NCBI GenBank assembly: GCA_049516635.1
Contig: JBEKSX010000078.1
Coordinates: 1 to 19,536 of the forward strand
Direction: 5' to 3'
DNA: 19,536 nt
DNA from: JBEKSX01 sp049516635
GTDB taxonomy: Bacteria > Bacteroidota > Ignavibacteria > Tepidaquicellales > OLB5
Made by a program: the position numbers and the translations under genes. Under the pieces are notes generated by a model. That model did no database searches, was not told the DNA's origin, and saw only the letters and a program-made list of their open reading frames with translations. Below are positions 8,401 through 14,851 of the stretch, one piece after another; position 1 is the stretch's first letter, and each line of letters starts with the position of its first letter.

Positions 8401-9670
8401 CATCTGGGTCCGGGATGTAATACGATACTCATGGAGAGGACCATTAGCCGTAGCGGCCAGCGGTATCCTGAGTGATATTTCCGAAAGAAAACACGAAGAG
8501 GAAAAACAGAAGCAAAGAAATGAACAGATAATCATGCAACAGTCTTCGTTGCTCGAAATGTCAAAACTGACCGATGGCGATATTGATTCATCCATGAAAA
8601 ATATAACTCATATCACTGCGAATACTCTTAATGCCGATAGAGCAAGTATTTGGCTTTTCGATGACAGTAAAAGTAATCTGATATGCAATAACATGTTTGT
8701 CAGAGAAACCGGTATGCATAAATCCGGCATGAAACTTGACAAAGAAAATTATAGTAAACTGTTCGATTATATAGAGTCCGATGAAAGTGAATACCATTCA
8801 TTCTCAAAAGCACCTGCGGAAATGAACGAATCAACCGTAATTAATTTTGACCAGTTTAACACCACTTCATCTATTATTGCCAGGATCAGGCATCACGGAG
8901 AAGTTACGGGATTTATTTATTTCGAATCTAATAATCTCGAAGGAAAGGAGTGGACGACCGAACAGCATGATTTCATCTTATCTACGTCAAGTTTTATTGC
9001 TGTTGCATTGGAGTCCGATGAAAGACAAAAAGCAGAACAGGAAATACTCAAATCGCTTAAAGACAAAGAGCTCCTGCTGAGGGAGATACATCACAGAGTG
9101 AAAAATAATTTGGCGGTAATTTCTTCGCTTCTTTATCTTCAATCTAAAAAAACTCAGAACCAGGAAGTACTGGATGCTCTTCTTGAAAGCCAGATGAGGA
9201 TCAAGTCAATGGTACTTGTGCACGAAAAGCTGTACAGGTCGAAAGACCTTTCGAGCATCAATTATGCAGGATATATTCAGTCCCTTGCTACAACTTTGTT
9301 CAGATCTTACGGTTATGACAGCAAAAAGATCAAGCTTGAGCTGGATGTTAAAGAATTATACCTGGATACCGACAGCGCAACAAACCTGGGCTTGATCATA
9401 AATGAGCTTATTTCAAATGCGGTTAAACACGGTTACCCGGACGGAAGAGAAGGCAAGGTAACTATCAGCATGAACGTAGATGAGAGAGGTGTTTATACTC
9501 TCATGGTAAAAGATGATGGAAAAGGTGTCCCGCCGAATTTTGATATAAACGGAACCGATACCCTAGGTCTCAAATTGGTGTCAACTCTTGTGGAACAGCT
9601 TGAAGGAACTCTGCAAGTTGAGAGCAATGAGGGTACTTGCTTCAAGATCCAGTTTTCCAAACACGGTTAA
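5456..9670 (+). CDS. Soluble multi-PAS/GAF sensor histidine kinase (HisKA_2 type)
   Basis: This protein has 1404 residues with no signal peptide or membrane helix, so it should sense internal signals. Approximate order: PAS1 22-140, GAF1 150-295, PAS2 303-425, PAS3 432-558, PAS4 563-683, GAF2 687-872, PAS5 889-1012, GAF3 1030-1188, HisKA_2 1208-1285, HATPase 1305-1402. The phosphoacceptor region is REIHHRVKNNL, with H1212 the likely site. ATP binding is supported by the N box NELISNAVKH (1316-1325), the G1 box DDGKG (1353-1357) and GLKLV (1371-1375). The HHRVKNN form marks the HWE/HisKA_2 class, which often works with stand-alone receivers or atypical output. No receiver domain or response regulator lies next to it, so its partner is unknown. 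PAS4 has ITDKSGSIEYVNPKFAELTGY, a typical redox/ligand-type PAS core, but no heme or flavin ligand can be named. ATG 5456 is the first start after stops. Confidence 0.93.
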   Translation: MQRTKNISIRPKNIKDHRSDDFKQYLDIAGVMLLVLDSDGKVLLINKKGCEVLGYNEDEIIGVNWFDNFLPQRISDIVKMVFKRLMKGGDPGEYYENPIRRKNGEERIIYWHSSLLYDENGKVNSILSSGEDITEFRKIQDELKRRSVTMEILYTLSREISISADLSDLLKRIGNVITGISMVLSGGFYFHDVKSNSFTLISSFGNELYNDLLPARLDRSTSIVKEILKSNTGFNDEAPIDAGRPKQKLRRLYNPIFAGDELIGIMIFIISDEKEYDMDFFNMVSSETGRGIKRKQAEIALKQSEEKFYTIFQTSPDSIAISTIDDGTYLAVNEKFTEVTGFTPKEIIGKNTAQVGSFISSEDREQLLKELREKGKVTNFETVLLKKDGFFNVLMSAKVIEYGGMQCMLTIVKDISERIKAEQEILATKEMLEKITNTSPAFISLYDIQNDKTLYSNKSLLKSVGYDDEDIKRIASTPTEKRLDIYHPDDVKVIQESDRKILELEDGEIYVLEFRLKDKKGFYHWFRHSTAVYQRDESGISVKSVNIFENITESKRAEVELRKLSVAMEQSPVTIVITDKSGSIEYVNPKFAELTGYTFEDSIGKNPRILRSGMTTKEEYKELWDTILSGKVWRGQFCNKKKSGELFWENATISPIFDGQGNITHFLAVKEDITGKKKSEELIVNRNKEISLLYEAGKKLSATLDLNELYDSMYFTVSEVADCDDLFVSTYNDESKLITYFYLRSKETKERIDVSNIPPIPLAPPGYGIISDAIHTGESKIIDDYQESFKKVKTSYVINEKGGVLEQNKPESDRKPNSAMIVPIKLESKVFGVVQIFSLKRNAFSTEQLNFVESLIHQVALANNNVILYQKAQDEIKERRIAEESLLRSEERLRHFAETVPDVLYHIDLITGKYDFISPSLEKMFGYSVQDALNDRMGFIEKTLHPYERERVLKLMDEFIQGGVSEKPFEIETRMIRTDGTVIWVRDVIRYSWRGPLAVAASGILSDISERKHEEEKQKQRNEQIIMQQSSLLEMSKLTDGDIDSSMKNITHITANTLNADRASIWLFDDSKSNLICNNMFVRETGMHKSGMKLDKENYSKLFDYIESDESEYHSFSKAPAEMNESTVINFDQFNTTSSIIARIRHHGEVTGFIYFESNNLEGKEWTTEQHDFILSTSSFIAVALESDERQKAEQEILKSLKDKELLLREIHHRVKNNLAVISSLLYLQSKKTQNQEVLDALLESQMRIKSMVLVHEKLYRSKDLSSINYAGYIQSLATTLFRSYGYDSKKIKLELDVKELYLDTDSATNLGLIINELISNAVKHGYPDGREGKVTISMNVDERGVYTLMVKDDGKGVPPNFDINGTDTLGLKLVSTLVEQLEGTLQVESNEGTCFKIQFSKHG

Positions 9671-9934
9671 TCCTAATGTCTCACCCCGAAACTTCACATT
9701 TTTCTATATTCATTGACCTGAATTCTAAAATTTTGCAATTATTTTGCACCTCATTTGATTATATCTCATAAGACGCAAAATATCGAAGCCTTAAAGAATT
9801 TAGCAAATTCCCCAGAAATCATGATAAAGTGCCCGTGCTACTATGGATTAATATATTGGGTGTAAATTTTTATTATACACATTATATTTACAGTTGCTTC
9901 AGGCGTAAGTTTTTTATTTTTTATTAAAAGAATT

Positions 9935-11566
9935 ATGGGTTACTATACCCTCATAACAATATTGTTTATCCTACTCAGCAGTCCAGTACTCCATTCACAG
10001 ACTGCTGAGGAATTTTTTTATAGAGGCAACGAAAAAAGTGAAAAAGGGGACTATTACGGTGCCATTGAGGAGTATTCTAAATCCATTGAGTTAGAACCAA
10101 ATTTTTCCGGAACTTACAACAATCGCGGTAATACCTACCTGATATTGAAAAAGTATCCTGAAGCAATTAATGATTACTCCAAAGCGATCGAACTAAAGCC
10201 GGATTATACATCTGCATTTTATAACAGGGGAATTTCGTACCTGGCGCTGAAACAATATGAAGATGCTGCAAAAGATTTTTCTTCGGCAATCGATCTGAAG
10301 AAGGGTTATGTAGCTGCTTTTTATAACCGCGGGACCTGCCTGTATGCTCTCAAGAAGTATGATGATGCCATAGCAGATTATACCAGAGCCATCGAGCTGA
10401 CGTTAAATTATGCCGATGCATACTACAACCGCGGAAACGTATATTTCGATATGAAGAATTATGAGGATGCGGTGAAGGACTTTTCAAAAGTGATACAATT
10501 AAAACCCGATTTTACCGATGCTTATTACAAGAGGGGGATAATTTCTCTTCAATCGAAGATCTATGACAGCGCAATTGTGGATTTTACCCGGGTCGTTTCG
10601 CTTGATCAGGATAATAAAGACGGTTATTTCAACAGGGCTGCAGCATTTAGTGAGCTAAAGAAACTTCCTGAAGCTATAAAAGATTTTACGAAAGTGATCG
10701 AGCTGAAACCTGACTTTCCTGATGCTTACTACAGACGCGCGAATCTGTTATTTGATTTGGGAAAGCTCGAAGACGCTGTCAAAGATTATTCGAAAGTTGT
10801 ACAATTGGTACCTGATAGATCCGATGCATATTATAACAGGGGGATGGCTTACTATAAACTTGAGAAATATGAAGATGCTGTCAGCGATTTCACTAGAGTA
10901 CTGGAATTACGACCTGATGATGCTGACTCATATTTCAGCAGAGCAGAAGCATATATGGAGCTGAAGAAATATGAAGAGGCAGTAAATGATTATTCGAAGG
11001 CTATTGAAATGAAACCGGATGATGCTGTCACCTATAATAACAGGGGATATGCGTACGAAGAATTGAATAAGTATGATGACGCTGTAAAGGACTATTCAAA
11101 AGCCATAGATATAAAACCGGATTATGAACTTGCACTCAGAAACCGTGCCAATATATATATATCACTGCAAAAGTACGAAGAAGCAATCAAAGATTTTACA
11201 AAGACACTCGAATTAAATCAAACCGACTATCTTGTTTATCTGAAAAGGGGTTTTTCGTACTATATGCTGAAGAAATATGAGCTGTCATTAGACGATCTGC
11301 TAAAAGCGTATGAAATAAACCCCGGTGACCCGCAGATTCTAATATTGCAGGGTCATATCCATTCGGAGCTTGAGAAATATGATGATGCACTCTCGGATTA
11401 CACTAAATCTATTGAACTCGATCCGACCCAGATAAACGCGTATGCAGGTAAAGGCAAGGTCGAAATTAAGCTTGGTAAGACAGGTGATGCCTGCAAAGAT
11501 CTTAAAAAAGCCCAGGAAATGGGTGCTACAGATCTGGACGAATTGATAAAAAGCAATTGTAAATGA
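9935..11566 (+). CDS. Exported tetratricopeptide repeat protein (15 TPRs)
   Basis: Residues 1-22 (MGYYTLITILFILLSSPVLHSQ) form a signal peptide, so the protein acts in the periplasm or at the surface. The rest is an almost uninterrupted run of 34-residue TPR units, about 14 regular plus one degenerate last unit. The consensus is AYYNRG..Y..LKKYEDAIKDYSKAIELKPD (for example YNNRGNTYLILKKYPEAIND, YYNRGMAYYKLEKYEDAVSD). TPR superhelices bind peptides or proteins, so it probably acts as a scaffold or adaptor. Its TGA overlaps the ATG of the aspartyl-protease-like gene by 4 nt (ATGA), so the two should be translationally coupled and probably work together. I chose ATG 9935 because it directly begins the signal sequence; upstream is an AT-rich spacer of 264 bp with no clear promoter. 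No enzymatic domain is seen. Confidence 0.92.
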   Translation: MGYYTLITILFILLSSPVLHSQTAEEFFYRGNEKSEKGDYYGAIEEYSKSIELEPNFSGTYNNRGNTYLILKKYPEAINDYSKAIELKPDYTSAFYNRGISYLALKQYEDAAKDFSSAIDLKKGYVAAFYNRGTCLYALKKYDDAIADYTRAIELTLNYADAYYNRGNVYFDMKNYEDAVKDFSKVIQLKPDFTDAYYKRGIISLQSKIYDSAIVDFTRVVSLDQDNKDGYFNRAAAFSELKKLPEAIKDFTKVIELKPDFPDAYYRRANLLFDLGKLEDAVKDYSKVVQLVPDRSDAYYNRGMAYYKLEKYEDAVSDFTRVLELRPDDADSYFSRAEAYMELKKYEEAVNDYSKAIEMKPDDAVTYNNRGYAYEELNKYDDAVKDYSKAIDIKPDYELALRNRANIYISLQKYEEAIKDFTKTLELNQTDYLVYLKRGFSYYMLKKYELSLDDLLKAYEINPGDPQILILQGHIHSELEKYDDALSDYTKSIELDPTQINAYAGKGKVEIKLGKTGDACKDLKKAQEMGATDLDELIKSNCK

Positions 11567-12861
11567 ATTATTTTATATTTTTTCTGTCATTTCTTTTTTT
11601 AACACTATCTTATTCTCAGGGAAGATATCACAAGCCTGAGGATTTACGGGAAATAAAAGAAAAACATTTGCAGGATCTGCTTGATAAAAAAGAATTCTTT
11701 AAGCTCAGGACTTTTTTGACCGAAAAAAAAGACTCTATTGACTACCCGGCTTATCTCTACTATAATTCCTATGTTCAAAATGTATTTAATAAGCTTGACA
11801 GCTCGAATCAAAGCATCGATAAATTATTTTCTGAGTACAGATCGAGTTTAACCGATAGTATGTCAGCCCAATTGCTTCAGGTGAAGCTTATGAATTATTT
11901 CAATTTATATAATTACAAGGCAGCATACCAAACCGGACAGTTCCTAATAGAGAAATACAGGGATCACCTTGACACGACTGAATATAATGATATCGTGAAT
12001 TTCAATGTAATGCTGGATGCATTATCCGATGTACCTGCCCAGAAAATTACATTTGAAGGTGACGCAGAAATATCCTGGAGGAGGGATTCTTATAATTATA
12101 TGTATATCCCGGTTACACTCTCGAATAATGATTTCGAATTTGTTTTTGACTGCGGCGCCAATCTTTCCACTCTTAGTAAAAGCACTGCACAGAAGATAGG
12201 GTTAAAATTCCTCTCCGGCAATATTGAAGGTAAAGGGTCTACAGACATAAAAGTAAGTATAGAATACGGAGTCGCCGATAGTATTCGCATCGGACCTATC
12301 CTGATCGAGAATGTAATTTTTGCCGTCCTTCCTGATGAGCAATTGGAATTTCCGGAAGGGAATTTAAAGATCAAAGGCATTATAGGTTATCCCATAATGC
12401 ATCAATTAAAGGAAACAAGGTTCTATAAAAATGGTAGGCTTATGATACCGAAGGAATCCACACGTAGTGATTTATCCAATCTGGCTTTGGATGGACTTTC
12501 ACCGGTTGTATCCTTTGCTACTGACAGAGATACTCTTATTTTCACATTTGATTCTGGCGGTAAAAAAACAGTATTGTATAAAGCCTATTTTGATAAATAT
12601 AAAGAAGATATTCTAAAAAATGGTGAGTTCAGGAAAATCGAACGCAGGGGAGTAGGAGGGACGGTGAATGAAGAAGTGTATACACTCAAAGATTTTAATT
12701 TTTATGTAGGAGATAAAAAAGCTACTTTACCTTCTGTAGATGTTTTCATAAAATATTATGAGCCCGAGAAATTGTATTACGGAAGGATAGGTCAGGATGT
12801 TATTTCTCAATTCGATGAAATGATAATGAATTTTGACGAAATGTATGTTTCTTTTAAATAA
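11563..12861 (+). CDS. Exported aspartyl-protease-like protein (two retropepsin-type lobes)
   Basis: The 432-residue protein begins with a signal peptide (MNYFIFFLSFLFLTLSYSQ). Residues about 20-160 are helical and charged, without a recognised domain. From about 175 there is an aspartyl-protease fold of the Asp_protease_2 kind. The first lobe has FEFVFDCGANLSTLSKSTAQKIG, with D196 in D-C-G-A where D-T/S-G-A is usual. A second lobe has LIFTFDSGGKKTVLY, with D330 in D-S-G-G. A two-lobed single chain could form one active site, as in pepsin, but the C in the first motif and G in place of A/T in the second make activity uncertain. The start overlaps the stop of the TPR gene (ATGA), so the two form one operon; the TPR protein may present substrate or hold the protease. 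No terminator is seen just downstream. Confidence 0.82.
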   Translation: MNYFIFFLSFLFLTLSYSQGRYHKPEDLREIKEKHLQDLLDKKEFFKLRTFLTEKKDSIDYPAYLYYNSYVQNVFNKLDSSNQSIDKLFSEYRSSLTDSMSAQLLQVKLMNYFNLYNYKAAYQTGQFLIEKYRDHLDTTEYNDIVNFNVMLDALSDVPAQKITFEGDAEISWRRDSYNYMYIPVTLSNNDFEFVFDCGANLSTLSKSTAQKIGLKFLSGNIEGKGSTDIKVSIEYGVADSIRIGPILIENVIFAVLPDEQLEFPEGNLKIKGIIGYPIMHQLKETRFYKNGRLMIPKESTRSDLSNLALDGLSPVVSFATDRDTLIFTFDSGGKKTVLYKAYFDKYKEDILKNGEFRKIERRGVGGTVNEEVYTLKDFNFYVGDKKATLPSVDVFIKYYEPEKLYYGRIGQDVISQFDEMIMNFDEMYVSFK

Positions 12862-13208
12862 ATGGACTGTTTTTACGCTTTATCAATTGGTTTAAAATAG
12901 TGTCTTTTTCAAAGAACTATTATTAAATTGCTATTGTTATATTAATTGTGTATGTTACACATGATTGAAAGCAAGGAAAGTTAGTTAAAGCTTTCGATTA
13001 ATTAGGTTACTAATATCGAATATTTCTTTTGGGAGCAATTACTTCGATTTTCTTCGATTTAACCACATAGAAGATTCATTTTTTCCTAAATTTATCGGAT
13101 TCGTCTTTTAACTTATCAATTCCATTTTAATCGATTTTTATAAACAAAATGTATCATTTATTCAGATGATACCAAATTAATTGCCCATGAAGGGCAGGAG
13201 AAAACTAA
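12862..13208. other. Intergenic spacer, probable regulatory region of the RRM gene
   Basis: This 347-bp AT-rich stretch has no supported gene. It contains TTCGATT or its complement several times: 12993-12999, 13015-13020 (reverse, ATCGAA), 13043-13049, 13053-13059 (10 bp apart) and a TCGATT at 13131-13136. These could be binding sites, but the motif is short in AT-rich DNA. A long leader would fit a cold-inducible RNA-binding protein gene, which is inference only. Confidence 0.3.
13196..13200 (+). promoter_or_regulatory. Strong ribosome binding site of the RRM gene
   Basis: AGGAG lies 8 nt before ATG 13209, which fixes that start. Most other genes in the window lack such a site, so this message may be translated unusually well. 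Confidence 0.8.
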
Positions 13209-13496
13209 ATGAATATCTATGTTGGAAACATTCCAAGAGAAACATCCGAATCAGCCATTCGTGAAGAATTTGAAAAATTCGGTGAGGTCACAAACGTAAG
13301 TTTGATAAAAGACAAATTTACCAATATGCTTAAAGGCTTCGGTTTTGTCGAAATGCCGAAGAAAGATGAAGCTGAAAAAGCGATCCAGAGTCTCGACGGA
13401 CAAATGTTCAGCGGAAGACCGTTAACGGTCAATCCCGCCAAGCCGAGAACTGAATCTTCTCATGACAGACCAAGAAAATACAATACCGGCTATTAA
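13209..13496 (+). CDS. Single-RRM RNA-binding protein
   Basis: The 95-residue protein is one RNA recognition motif plus a short basic tail. RNP2 is IYVGNI (residues 3-8) and RNP1 is KGFGFVEM (42-49), with the aromatic residues Y4, F44 and F46 in place for stacking on RNA bases. The tail (about 76-95) is rich in R, K, S and P (PRTESSHDRPRKYNTGY). Small RRM proteins of this kind occur in many Bacteroidota and cyanobacteria and are often cold-induced RNA chaperones; I infer a similar cytoplasmic role. The gene stands alone, with a strong Shine-Dalgarno site in front and a clear hairpin terminator behind. It converges with the desaturase gene, which would also fit a cold response. Confidence 0.94.
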   Translation: MNIYVGNIPRETSESAIREEFEKFGEVTNVSLIKDKFTNMLKGFGFVEMPKKDEAEKAIQSLDGQMFSGRPLTVNPAKPRTESSHDRPRKYNTGY

Positions 13497-13520
13497 AAGC
13501 CAGTAAGTTTCTTATCATTT

Positions 13521-13557
13521 AAAAACCGGTTTGCTGTAAAGCATTCCGGTTTTTTTA
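13521..13557. terminator. Hairpin terminator between RRM and desaturase genes, probably bidirectional
   Basis: AAAAACCGG (13521-13529) pairs with CCGGTTTTT (13546-13554). An inner TGCT/AGCA helix with a GTAA loop extends the stem, and a T run follows on the plus strand. On the minus strand the complement of the A run gives Ts as well, so it can end transcription of both convergent genes. Confidence 0.88.
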
Positions 13558-13590
13558 TTTATGATCGATTTTATTTGCGGATATTTTCCA

Positions 13591-14475
13591 CTATCCGGTA
13601 GTTTGAGCTTTCAGACGTTCATTCTTGATACGTTCCAGACGCATGGATAATGTTCTAAAATGGCGGATTGGCACACCCAGAAAATAAGCTCTGAATATAT
13701 ACCACCAGAAGCTCCGTTCGATGAGTGATTTATCTATCAGATGTTCTATTTTCTTATGTTCAACCGGGACCTGGCTCCAGTGTAATCCTGCTTTCATGTG
13801 GTGTATCGTATGATAACCGTTATTGAAAAGCAGAGCATTCAGAAATCCTGTGAAGTTACGTGAATGGTTCATTTCGGATTCTTCGTTTGCATGCACGTGC
13901 TGTACGTAATTAAATATCAGAACACTGAACAAAGAGACCTGCTGGGGTATGATGACAAACATCAATGCTTTTTTCCAGTCCAGCAAAACTGCTGCAGCGA
14001 TCCATGAAGCGAGAACAATATACTGGGCTATGCATAAATAAAATTTTTCTCTATTCTTGTGCCATAGTTCCGAAAGATACTCTCTGATAGCTTTTTGCTG
14101 ATAGAAACCGCTGATGGTAGGATAGGTCAGAAGAGTTATCAGGTTATTTTTCTCGCTAAACCTGTATGTTATAGTGTAATCGCCTATTCGGTTGTTCAGC
14201 CGGTGGTGATTTTTATTGTGTGTTGGTATCCATGCAAATATAGGGAAACCGTAAAACACGGTCAGCCACCAATCTGTGAATATATTAAAAACTTTGGATT
14301 TCCATATCGGGACGTGATTGTGGTTATGGGTCATAACTGCAACGGATACGGATAAAAATAAGTAAAGGGTATAAGAAAACGGATTCACACCTATTACTGT
14401 CCATTGTAGTATTAAGAGTGCAGTAGTAATAATCGCGTAGATTATACTTTTGATGTCTGCTTTGTACCTTAACAT
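13591..14475 (-). CDS. Membrane fatty acid desaturase family protein
   Basis: The 294-residue protein has hydrophobic segments near 10-30, 33-48, 70-84, 145-165 and 170-190, as in integral desaturases. Three histidine clusters for a di-iron centre are present: H50/H52/H54 (THNHNH), H86/H90/H91 (THNKNHH) and H222/H225/H226 (YHTIHHMKAGLHW). Further His residues (H193, H195, H204) are available. It should introduce a double bond, or a related oxidation, into acyl chains or similar lipids in the inner membrane, with an outside electron donor such as ferredoxin. The first box is HNHNH rather than the common HxxxH, but spacing and context fit PF00487. ATG 14475 is the first start after stops. It faces the RRM gene across a shared terminator. 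Substrate and position of oxidation cannot be told from sequence. Confidence 0.88.
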   Translation of the reverse strand: MLRYKADIKSIIYAIITTALLILQWTVIGVNPFSYTLYLFLSVSVAVMTHNHNHVPIWKSKVFNIFTDWWLTVFYGFPIFAWIPTHNKNHHRLNNRIGDYTITYRFSEKNNLITLLTYPTISGFYQQKAIREYLSELWHKNREKFYLCIAQYIVLASWIAAAVLLDWKKALMFVIIPQQVSLFSVLIFNYVQHVHANEESEMNHSRNFTGFLNALLFNNGYHTIHHMKAGLHWSQVPVEHKKIEHLIDKSLIERSFWWYIFRAYFLGVPIRHFRTLSMRLERIKNERLKAQTTG

Positions 14476-14851
14476 TGATTTTAAATTTAATTTGTAATAA
14501 TAGTTTGTTATAGAGTAACGCCCGATTGGAATATTATAGAATTGTAATAGGGTGTTCGAGTATTTGGAAAACTTTTGTATTTAATTAGATTGGATAATAT
14601 GTTGGAAGATTCAATGAGAAGGAGCCAGCAATATCACCAAAATGTTAATTTTTAATTAATTAATATAAGAACAACTACGTGAATTATATAACGTTACAAT
14701 CTTTGTATTAATTCCCTTCGCCGGAGGCAAAATCCGGTTTTCTAAGGGATGACTCTTCTGGTAAAGAGAGAATAAAAATGAGATTTTATCAAATCTTATT
14801 GCGTTATATTATATAAAGAGTTCAGGTTTTTAACATATTTTAGTAATTAAA
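14476..14851. other. Divergent intergenic region with an imperfect hairpin
   Basis: This 376-bp AT-rich spacer separates the divergent desaturase and propeller genes, so both promoters should lie here, though I cannot assign boxes with confidence. The only clear structure is at 14714-14748: an outer CCCTT/AAGGG helix and an inner GCCGGA/TCCGGT helix. It lacks a T run just after it. No gene is supported. Confidence 0.35.

Noticed and set aside
8335..8797. Minus-strand frames inside the histidine kinase gene
   Set aside because: They are antisense shadows of a well-conserved kinase coding sequence, without ribosome sites or recognisable domains.
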